Shown here piece by piece: positions 27,339 to 35,399 of a stretch of DNA of 64,000 nt (its first letter is position 1; the number at the start of each line of letters is the position of its first letter). A program made the translations under genes and the position numbers. Under the pieces are notes generated by a model. It saw only the letters and a program-made list of their open reading frames with translations, was not told the DNA's origin and ran no database searches. Source of the stretch: Tolypothrix sp. PCC 7910 (GTDB lineage: Bacteria; Cyanobacteriota; Cyanobacteriia; Cyanobacteriales; Nostocaceae); contig NZ_CP050440.1 of the NCBI RefSeq assembly GCF_011769525.1, positions 5,147,501 through 5,211,500 on the forward strand, read 5' to 3'.

Positions 27339-30300
27339 TTATCGGGGGTTAATGATTTGTTGTTTAACTAACTCGATCGCGATCGCAACTACTGTATTCG
27401 GATCAATTGGCTTAACGATATGCCTTTGAAAACCTGCGGCGATCGCTTTTTGCTGGTTCAATTCTCCCGCATAAGCAGTTAAGGCGATCGCGGGCAGAAA
27501 TTGATCTGGCTGTGAGGCGCGAATAGTTTGCATGAGCATATAACCATCCATCTCTGGCATACCAATATCGCTAATTAATAAGTCGGGAACTGCTTGTGCT
27601 AAAACTTTGAGCGCTTCTGCTCCGGAGGCTACGGTTGTCACTGTTGCTTGATGTTGTGTGAGCACAAAGGTGAGAAACTCACGGGAGTCTGGCTCGTCAT
27701 CCACGACTAAAATATTGATACCCTCGAGATTGACATTTTGTTGCTCTGATGCTGGTAATGCAAGTGTCGGCACCGCATTTTTTGCTAAGGGTATATACAC
27801 TGTAAAAGTTGCACCTTGTCCTTCGCCAGGACTAACCACTCCTACAGTACCACCATGCAGTTCTACTAGCTGGCGCACAATCGCCAATCCCAACCCCAAA
27901 CCCCCAAATTGACGAGTGGTGGAACCGTCTTCTTGTTGGAAATGTTCAAATACATAGGGCAAAAACTCAGCACTAATACCTTTGCCTGTATCTCGTACCT
28001 GAATTTGGGCATTTGTGCCCACACAGGTTAAACCAACTTCTATTTTTCCACCTGAGGGGGTAAATTTCACAGCGTTGGATAAGATATTCCACACTACCTG
28101 CTGTAATCTTGTGGCATCCCCAATGACGCTGACCTTTGGGGTTATATGGGTGTGAATTTCTAAGGACTTAGCCTCAGCGGCTAATCGCACCGTTTCTAAA
28201 GCTGATGAAATGATGCTACATAAATCCAGGGGGATGGCATTTAAGACCAATTTACCCCGGAGAATCCGCGAAACATCCAGCAAATCGTCAATTAGTTGTA
28301 CTTGTAACTTGGCGTTGCGCTCGATTGTCGCCAGTGCTTCGGCGGTGGCGCTGGGGCTGAGTTTACCATTTTGCAACAACTTCGACCAACCAAGAATTGG
28401 GTTGAGGGGGGAGCGTAATTCGTGAGAGAGGACGGCGAGAAATTCATCTTTAATGCGGCTGGCTCTTTCGGCTTCTTCACGGGCGGCGCGTTCCCGTAGC
28501 AGTAATAGTTCTCGCTCTTGTTCAACTTGTTTGCGATCGCTAATATCCTCAGCAACGCCAGCGATGCGGTATGCTTGTCCATCCTCATCGCGGACTAAAA
28601 AACCGCGATCGCGTATCCAGCGAATCGTCCCATCAGGGCGGACAATGCGGTATTCTTCTGTATGATTACCGTTAGTTATGCATTTCTCTGTAGCTTTGAT
28701 TACTAAGTCTCTATCATCTGGGTGAATCGTCTCTATCCAACTGCTTAAGTTGTGATAAAGAATTTCTGGGGAACGCCCCCAAACTTGCTCATAAGCAGGA
28801 CTGACATAAAGTAATTTGTTTGCTGTAGCATCGGATAGCCAAAAGACGCTTTCAATTGTCTCTGCCATTTGCCGAAAGCGTTCTTCGCTATCACGCAGAG
28901 ATGCTTCGATTTGTTGGCGATCGCTCAATGCAGCTTCGGCTTGCATCCGTAAGTCTTTTTCGCGCAATTGTGCTTCTTGCCGTAGGTGCGATAATTTTAG
29001 GCTTGCTTCTACACGTGCCAGTAATTCTTTGGCTGAAAATGGCTTAACAATATAATCATCGGCTCCAGCTGCTAGTCCTTCAATCCGCGATTCTTCCCCG
29101 GCTCTAGCTGACAATAAAATTATCGGGATATATTGAGTTTTGGGCTCGTTACGTAGCGATCGCAATAATTCAAAGCCATCAATTCCTGGCATCATCACAT
29201 CAGTTAACACCAAATCGGGTGGATTTTCCCTGATTGCATTCAACGCCGCATTTCCATCCCCTACCGTCTCTACCTGATAGTAATCACTCAAAAACCGCTT
29301 GAGATAATCGCGCATATCCGCATTATCATCAGCCAAGAGAATCCGAGATGGGGAGGCTGGGGGAGTTGGGGAAGAATCGATAATAAATTCTCCCCCTGCT
29401 TGTAGAGACGCGATTAATCGCGTCTCTACCCTGCTCTCTTGCGTTCCCCAACGCCGCGCTTCCTCGACATAGGGAGTTGCGCCTAAAGCTGTGGAAGGTG
29501 ATGTGCGACTAGCGTGGAGGGATTCTGTGGGTAAGTGCTCATAGCCTGTAGGAATTGTCACTGTAAAACAGCTTCCCCCTCCCCAAACACTGGTAACGCT
29601 CACCTTTCCACCATGAAGTTCTACAATTTCTCGCACTAGCGATAATCCAATTCCTGAACCTTCAAAACTTCGCCCGTGGGAACCTTTAATCCGATGAAAT
29701 CGCTTAAATAAATTGGGAATTTCTTGGCTGGGAATGCCTATACCTGTATCTTTAACTGATAAATTAACGTGGTCTGGAAAATAGTTTAATTTAACGGTAA
29801 TTGTGCCAGAAAATGTAAATTTAAAGGCATTAGATAACAAATTAAATACAATTTTTTCCCACATTTCCCGGTCAACATAAATTTCTGCGGGTAAGGGAGG
29901 ACAATCAACAATTAGCTGTATTCCCGCCTGTTCAATTGTGGAGCGAAATGCACTGGCAAGTTCTGCTGTAAAGGTAGCTAAATCCGTCGGTTCATATACT
30001 GCTTGAATTCGTCCGGCTTCAAGGCGAGAAAAATCGAGTAATGTATTAACTAATTTTAATAACCGCAATCCATTGCGCTGGACAATTTCTATTCTTTCTC
30101 GTTGAATCTCGGGTAAGGAAACAGTGTTATCTGTTAACGCATCCTCAAGAGGCCCTAACATTAAAGTTAATGGGGTGCGGAATTCGTGGGAGACGTTACT
30201 AAAAAACTCGGTTTTGGCGCGGTCAATTTCTGCGAGTGCTTCTGCGCGCAGACGTTCGGCTTCGTAGGCGCGCGCATTTGCGATCGCAGTGCTAATTTGT

Positions 30301-31274
30301 CCTGCTACTAAATCCCAGAAGCCTTGGTAATCATCATCAAGCTGACGACGGGGACTGATACCTGCAATCAAAAATCCGCTCAGCCGTTCTTGTGTCGGGG
30401 TGGTGAGGGGTAGGACTACAGCTGTTGTGGGTGATTCAGGCCAAGCACCACCGGGTAAATTACCAAAACCTGATTTTACCAAATCCACTACCTGACTTTT
30501 CCCATCAGCAATGACAGCAGGAAGTAACCAGCGATCGCATATTTGGCTATCGGCGTTGATGCCTATTACTTGCGGACTAGCTGTAGTTCCTGGGGCTAAT
30601 CTGGTTGTACCTACTAGTTGCGCCTGGGTTACTTTCTCATCGAGCAAATAAAGCAAGGCAAAAGGCACATCATAAGGATTATTATCTAACGTTTTAGCGG
30701 AAATCTCACAAGCATCTTCAACAGTTTTCGCATCTGCGGTATTCGCTGCTAATTCTCGCAAAATCCGCAATCTGCGATCGCCCACAACACGACGGGTTTC
30801 TTCAGTACAAGCGCAGAATACCCCACCTACAGCCCCATCGTCCTGAGGGATGGGACTGTAGGAAAAGGTAAAGTAGGTTTCTTCTGTGTAACCATTGCGC
30901 TGCATCACTAAGAGCAATTCCTCATTCCACGAAGATTGCTCTTTTTGCATCACAGCTTCCGCTTGTGGCCCCAGAGTGTCCCAAATCTCCGCCCATACTT
31001 GGGATGCTGGCTGACCTAGTGCTTGAGGATGGCGTTGACCCAAAACCGGAATGTAAGCATCGTTATAAAACTTGGTTAGCGACTCTCCCCACCACACAAA
31101 CATGGGGTAGCGCGACCCTAACATGATGCGAACAGCAGTTTTTAAGCATTGCGGCCAAGTTTCGACAGCACCAACAGGGGTCGTTGACCAGTCACGAGAT
31201 CGCATCAATGCCGCCATCTCGCCTCCACCTGTCACAATATTTTCACATGCTGCTGATTTTTGCTGAGTGCCCAC
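27339..31274 (-). CDS. Double hybrid histidine kinase (PAS-GAF-HK-REC-PAS-HK-REC)
   Basis: About 1311 residues, soluble. An N-terminal PAS-like part (GGGEMAALMRSRDWS), a GAF region (about 180-340), first kinase (NVSHEFRTPL; HATPase with GSGIGLSL), a long linker (about 585-640), receiver 1 (LVLTDVMMPG), PAS (about 800-915), second kinase (VLSHELRSPL; GLGLGLAI) and receiver 2 (LLISDIGMPEMDG). Two full kinases and two receivers in one chain suggest an internal relay. The frame is open to a GTG at 31322, but GTG 31274 has GGAG eight bases upstream and keeps the conserved GGGEM region. A palindromic repeat is embedded in the linker (29402-29429). Confidence 0.9.
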   Translation of the reverse strand: MGTQQKSAACENIVTGGGEMAALMRSRDWSTTPVGAVETWPQCLKTAVRIMLGSRYPMFVWWGESLTKFYNDAYIPVLGQRHPQALGQPASQVWAEIWDTLGPQAEAVMQKEQSSWNEELLLVMQRNGYTEETYFTFSYSPIPQDDGAVGGVFCACTEETRRVVGDRRLRILRELAANTADAKTVEDACEISAKTLDNNPYDVPFALLYLLDEKVTQAQLVGTTRLAPGTTASPQVIGINADSQICDRWLLPAVIADGKSQVVDLVKSGFGNLPGGAWPESPTTAVVLPLTTPTQERLSGFLIAGISPRRQLDDDYQGFWDLVAGQISTAIANARAYEAERLRAEALAEIDRAKTEFFSNVSHEFRTPLTLMLGPLEDALTDNTVSLPEIQRERIEIVQRNGLRLLKLVNTLLDFSRLEAGRIQAVYEPTDLATFTAELASAFRSTIEQAGIQLIVDCPPLPAEIYVDREMWEKIVFNLLSNAFKFTFSGTITVKLNYFPDHVNLSVKDTGIGIPSQEIPNLFKRFHRIKGSHGRSFEGSGIGLSLVREIVELHGGKVSVTSVWGGGSCFTVTIPTGYEHLPTESLHASRTSPSTALGATPYVEEARRWGTQESRVETRLIASLQAGGEFIIDSSPTPPASPSRILLADDNADMRDYLKRFLSDYYQVETVGDGNAALNAIRENPPDLVLTDVMMPGIDGFELLRSLRNEPKTQYIPIILLSARAGEESRIEGLAAGADDYIVKPFSAKELLARVEASLKLSHLRQEAQLREKDLRMQAEAALSDRQQIEASLRDSEERFRQMAETIESVFWLSDATANKLLYVSPAYEQVWGRSPEILYHNLSSWIETIHPDDRDLVIKATEKCITNGNHTEEYRIVRPDGTIRWIRDRGFLVRDEDGQAYRIAGVAEDISDRKQVEQERELLLLRERAAREEAERASRIKDEFLAVLSHELRSPLNPILGWSKLLQNGKLSPSATAEALATIERNAKLQVQLIDDLLDVSRILRGKLVLNAIPLDLCSIISSALETVRLAAEAKSLEIHTHITPKVSVIGDATRLQQVVWNILSNAVKFTPSGGKIEVGLTCVGTNAQIQVRDTGKGISAEFLPYVFEHFQQEDGSTTRQFGGLGLGLAIVRQLVELHGGTVGVVSPGEGQGATFTVYIPLAKNAVPTLALPASEQQNVNLEGINILVVDDEPDSREFLTFVLTQHQATVTTVASGAEALKVLAQAVPDLLISDIGMPEMDGYMLMQTIRASQPDQFLPAIALTAYAGELNQQKAIAAGFQRHIVKPIDPNTVVAIAIELVKQQIINPR
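29402..29429. repeat. 28-bp palindrome inside a kinase gene
   Basis: A perfect 28-base palindrome centred on ATTAAT, with arms GTAGAGACGCG / CGCGTCTCTAC. The inner 20 bases recur at 48709-48728 between rnhA and cruG. Here it is translated, in frame, as part of the linker before receiver 1 (RVETRLIAS). Confidence 0.9.
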
Positions 31275-31544
31275 AATCTTTACTCCGCTCTGGAAAAGTA
31301 TTTCATAAAACCTCACGGTCACGAAGGAAATTCGCTTTTTGAGAGGCGGGGTCAGATGAACAGGGTGGCTTGAGTTTGTGAATTAAGTTCATTGTTAAAG
31401 GGGAGGGGGTTGCCAGTCCATTCTCCCAAAAATGAATTTGGGGAAGCTCAACCCCTATGGGTAATTCTGCCAAATAAACAATGTCTATTGTAATTTTTAA
31501 GTAGAATTACCTGTTATGTCTATATATCCTGAGAAAGAATGAAT

Positions 31545-34046
31545 TTAACGCTGATTCTCCTCCACTTTGGCAATTTCTAACATTGTTTTTAATACTGAAT
31601 CTGGATTCAAACTAATCGAATCTATGCCTTGTTCTACTAAGAACTGAGCAAATTCTGGGTAGTCGCTGGGTGCTTGCCCACAAATCCCAATTTTGCGATT
31701 ATACTGTTTTGCCGCTTCGATGGCCATTTTTACCATGCGTTTGACACCAGGAATCCGCTCATCAAATAATCGCGCTACTAAGGCGGAATCTCTGTCTAAT
31801 CCTAGCGTTAGCTGAGTTAAGTCATTGGAACCAATCGAAAAGCCGTCAAAAACCTCCGCGAATTCTTCCGCCATGATTACGTTATTGGGTAACTCGCACA
31901 TCACATAAACTTGTAAGCCATTTACACCTTGCTGTAAGCCGTTTGTTGCCATTTCCGCTAATACTAAACGTCCTTCTTCGGGAGTACGACAGAAGGGAAT
32001 CATCGGGATGACATTGGTTAAACCCATCTCTTCCCTAACGCGTTTAATGGCGTAACATTCTAAAGCAAACGCGTCTCTATAACCTTCATCATAGTAACGT
32101 GCTGCCCCGCGCCAACCTAACATCGGGTTTTCTTCATGGGGTTCAAATTGTTGACCACCTAAAAGATTGGCGTATTCATTACTTTTAAAATCTGACATCC
32201 GCACGATGACGGTTTTCGGATAAAATGCAGCAGCAATTCTGCCGATACCTTGAGCTAATTTATCGATAAAATATTGGGGTTTATCCTCATAAAGTGCAGT
32301 AATTTCGCCAATTTTAGCTTTGACAAATTCATCTTTTAAATTGTCATAATGGACTAAAGCCATAGGATGAATTTGGATTTGATTGGCGATAATAAATTCT
32401 GTCCTGGCTAAACCTACACCATCATTAGGAATAGCAGATAAGCTAAATGCTTCTTGGGGATTACCCACATTCATTAAAATTTGCGTGCGCGTGCGGGGTA
32501 AGTTTTCTAAGGGAACTTCTTTGACTTCAAAGGGTAATAATCCGGGGTAAACCCTTCCTTCTTCTCCTTCCGCACAAGAAATCGTTACTTCTTGCCCAGT
32601 TTTTAAGATTTCCGTCGCATTTCCGCAACCGACAATTGCAGGTACACCCAATTCTCGCGCAATAATCGCTGCATGACAGGTGCGACCCCCAGAGTTAGTG
32701 ATAATTGCACTAGCCCGTTTCATAATCGGTTCCCAGTCGGGGTCGGTTCTATCGGTAACTAACACATCCCCAGCTTGGAACTGGTCAATTTTATGCACAT
32801 CTAAAATCAGGCTGACTTTTCCTTGACTAATTGCTTCCCCAATCGCACGTCCAGTTACCAAAGGGACAGGTAATTCAGGATTATGGATGAGGGATTGGAA
32901 AGATTTTTCCCCAGCCCCTAGCCCCCATTCCCCAGTCCCCAACAACAAGCGATAACTTCGCAACACGTTACCTAACTTCTGTGATTGCACAGTTTCTGGA
33001 CGTGCTTGGACGATAAATAATTGATTAGTAATGCCATCTTTTGCCCACTCTATATCCATTGGGGTGTAATGGCCGTGCACGTGAGAATAATGGTCTTCAA
33101 TCGCACAAGCCCAACGCGCTAGTTGTAAAATCTCCTCATCGTTGAGGACAAATTTACTTCTTTCGCTGGGAGGAACCAGGACATTTTTCGTAAATTTTGA
33201 GCCGTCGTCATAGACCATTTTTAATTCTTTACTACCCAATTTTTTATCGACAATTGGGCTAAAACCAGCTTTTAAAGTTGGTTTAAACACATAATATTCA
33301 TCGGGATTGACTGTTCCCTGTACAACATTTTCACCTAAGCCGTAAGCAGCAGTAATTAACGCCGCATCCTTAAAGCCAGATTCCGTTTCAATGGAGAACA
33401 TCACCCCAGCAGATGCTAAATCCGATCGCACCATTTTTTGCACGCCCACAGCTAGAGCCACACTAAAATGGTCAAAACCTTTAGTATGACGATAAGAAAT
33501 AGCGCGATCGGTAAATAGGGAAGCAAAGCACCGATGACAAGCGCCTAAAACCCCCGCCGCACCCACAACGTTGAGGTAAGTTTCCTGTTGTCCAGCAAAA
33601 CTTGCATCGGGTAAGTCTTCCGCCGTAGCGCTAGAACGGACAGCGACATCTGTATCTGCATTGTAAGACTCACACAAACTGGCATAGGCATTGGCGATCG
33701 CACTCCGCAATTCTGGGGGAAATGGTGTATGCATTAATAGCGATCGCGCTTTTTTACCCCGTTCTTGTAAATTTTTGACATCCTCCACATCCAAATCCGC
33801 AAATAGTTCTCGTAGCTTGGCTTCTAACCCCGCAGACTCGATGAAATAACGATACGCATAAGCAGTAGTAGCAAACCCCATAGGCACATTAACGCCTTTG
33901 GGTGTCAACTGTTGAATCATCTCCCCTAGTGAGGCATTTTTCCCGCCTACTAAGGGAATATCCGCAATCCCCACCTCATCAAACCAAAGGATCAGCGATC
34001 GCTCTTTGGCATCAACAGACAAAGTATTTTTAGCTACTGTTACCAT
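31545..34046 (-). CDS. ppsA: Phosphoenolpyruvate synthase
   Basis: 833 residues. It makes PEP from pyruvate and ATP for gluconeogenesis. It has an N-terminal ATP-binding domain (GGKNASLGEM, RSSATAEDLPDASFAGQQETYLN), the phosphohistidine domain with the catalytic His in TNSGGRTCHAAIIAREL, and a C-terminal PEP-binding barrel (GLARTEFI, GSNDLTQLTLG, GICGQAPSDYPEF). Length is close to normal, with one insertion. Between the ATP domain and the His domain a Gly/Leu-rich stretch (LLLGTGEWGLGAGEK) is encoded by an in-frame repeat at 32908-32942. Catalytic motifs are intact, so the enzyme should be active. Confidence 0.95.
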   Translation of the reverse strand: MVTVAKNTLSVDAKERSLILWFDEVGIADIPLVGGKNASLGEMIQQLTPKGVNVPMGFATTAYAYRYFIESAGLEAKLRELFADLDVEDVKNLQERGKKARSLLMHTPFPPELRSAIANAYASLCESYNADTDVAVRSSATAEDLPDASFAGQQETYLNVVGAAGVLGACHRCFASLFTDRAISYRHTKGFDHFSVALAVGVQKMVRSDLASAGVMFSIETESGFKDAALITAAYGLGENVVQGTVNPDEYYVFKPTLKAGFSPIVDKKLGSKELKMVYDDGSKFTKNVLVPPSERSKFVLNDEEILQLARWACAIEDHYSHVHGHYTPMDIEWAKDGITNQLFIVQARPETVQSQKLGNVLRSYRLLLGTGEWGLGAGEKSFQSLIHNPELPVPLVTGRAIGEAISQGKVSLILDVHKIDQFQAGDVLVTDRTDPDWEPIMKRASAIITNSGGRTCHAAIIARELGVPAIVGCGNATEILKTGQEVTISCAEGEEGRVYPGLLPFEVKEVPLENLPRTRTQILMNVGNPQEAFSLSAIPNDGVGLARTEFIIANQIQIHPMALVHYDNLKDEFVKAKIGEITALYEDKPQYFIDKLAQGIGRIAAAFYPKTVIVRMSDFKSNEYANLLGGQQFEPHEENPMLGWRGAARYYDEGYRDAFALECYAIKRVREEMGLTNVIPMIPFCRTPEEGRLVLAEMATNGLQQGVNGLQVYVMCELPNNVIMAEEFAEVFDGFSIGSNDLTQLTLGLDRDSALVARLFDERIPGVKRMVKMAIEAAKQYNRKIGICGQAPSDYPEFAQFLVEQGIDSISLNPDSVLKTMLEIAKVEENQR
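32908..32942. repeat. CCCCAGT-type heptamer repeat within ppsA
   Basis: The plus strand reads in units of CCCCAGC/CCCTAGC/CCCCATT/CCCCAGT. The same repeat word occurs outside genes at 50014-50052. Here it adds codons to a PEP synthase linker without breaking the frame. Confidence 0.85.
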
Positions 34047-34347
34047 CAGTATTACCTCACAAGTAAATGCTCTGGTTGTAAGTGCGAAATCGCTAGTACT
34101 GCTACGCGGAATTGGATAAGACTCAAGCAGAAATAATCAGGGATCAATAATAAGCAGGTATTACTCGGGAATTCTCTTCGTTTGTCTAGAATCTTTATTT
34201 CCGCCGTGGTGTGCTAGTATCTTTTGCCCATGTTTAATTTTAGATATTAAATTTGGGATTGTGCTATAAATTGCCAGGATTTAGTCAAGAAAAATTAACA
34301 ATAATTGGCGATAATATCTCTATTGAGAATTAGGGATATAATATAAG
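34047..34347. other. Spacer upstream of ppsA
   Basis: 301 bases, divergent promoters for ppsA and the small membrane protein at 34348. No RNA or operator is recognised. Confidence 0.4.
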
Positions 34348-34749
34348 ATGGCGCAATTAGAACAATTACTGAAAATGGCAGAAGACGAGCTAACAGAGTA
34401 CAGTACTGATGCTCGCAAAATCGAAAAACTGCGTCGTAAAATTGGTTTATCAGTATCTTTAGCAGAGCAAAGGCAAATCAAAGCCGCCTTATTAGCTACC
34501 ATGCAATCAAATCAAATTGCTCAAATTGTCGAAGAACAAAGACAAGTTGTTGCTTTACCATTTTGGGGAATTGCTGGTTTAGGCTTATTATTAGGAATTT
34601 CTTTAAATCAACCGATAGGATTATTAGCAGCGATCGCTGGTAGCGTCGCTGCTTTTAGATTGCAAAAATGGGGTTGGCAATTACAAGCAAAACGTTTATT
34701 ACTGCAAACTTTTGAAGATATCGAAGAGCGGATTGCTCAACCTAAGTAG
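34348..34749 (+). CDS. Small conserved two-helix membrane protein
   Basis: 133 residues. A charged helical N-terminal half (LEQLLKMAEDELTEYSTDARKIEKLRRKI) is followed by two hydrophobic segments at about 67-85 (FWGIAGLGLLLGISL) and 88-103 (IGLLAAIAGSVAAF) forming a hairpin in the membrane, then a basic tail (about 105-133). No catalytic residues are visible. Proteins of this shape are conserved and uncharacterised in cyanobacteria (recalled). It is divergent from ppsA. A hairpin at 34788-34851 may terminate it. Confidence 0.65.
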   Translation: MAQLEQLLKMAEDELTEYSTDARKIEKLRRKIGLSVSLAEQRQIKAALLATMQSNQIAQIVEEQRQVVALPFWGIAGLGLLLGISLNQPIGLLAAIAGSVAAFRLQKWGWQLQAKRLLLQTFEDIEERIAQPK

Positions 34750-34787
34750 ACCACCAGAATTAAACATAACTGTATTCATCAAGATTT

Positions 34788-34851
34788 GGGGAAAGGAGAA
34801 AAGAAGAACTCGGTACTAGGGGGTTTTACCCTTTAACCTTTCTCCTTCCCC
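34788..34851. terminator. Long hairpin after the small membrane protein gene
   Basis: GGGGAAAGGAGAA (34788-34800) pairs with TTTCTCCTTCCCC (34839-34851) apart from one bulge, with a 38-base loop. It lies 39 bases after the stop codon. A similar purine/pyrimidine inverted repeat is at 47627-47692, so it is both a possible terminator and a repeat family. Confidence 0.5.
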
Positions 34852-35399
34852 TTTAGGGTGTGTTTCCAAACTCTCTAGGACTGACTCACCCAAAGAACTG
34901 AGCGATCAAGAATGCGATCGCTCGCTTAAAATCATGTTTTGCAGATGAATCTGTAAAATAGCAATATGCAAAAATGATCACCATATTGTCCAAGTGATTG
35001 ATACTTTCTGAGCAGGTAAATTACCTTGTGTAATATCCACAGGCTAGGATAATGCCAAGTTGTAATCAAAGTTTGTATCTGTCATTTCCACTCAAACGCA
35101 GTAGTTGTAAGCTTACTGCATACTTTATTTTTTGATATTCCCGCAGCGGTTTTATATATTTTTCATCTAATTTCAGTCTCATCATTATTTTGTATCTTTT
35201 CAACCGCATCAAACTCACATTAAATTCATGAGAATTTAGGTAATCACGCTATATCCGCGCTTCAACATAACTTGCCATGATGTTATTAAAGCAACTAAAG
35301 CTTTAATACATTGCATATATGCTTTACCGAATCTTGTTTCATTAATAGTGCCATTTTCAGAGATTTTGTTGATTTTCAATATTCATAAGCAATTTAACT
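34852..35399. other. Gene-free spacer before the CHAP/DUF4214 gene
   Basis: About 550 A/T-rich bases with a HIP1-like element near 34915. It likely contains the promoter of the gene at 35400. No other structure was recognised. Confidence 0.4.
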
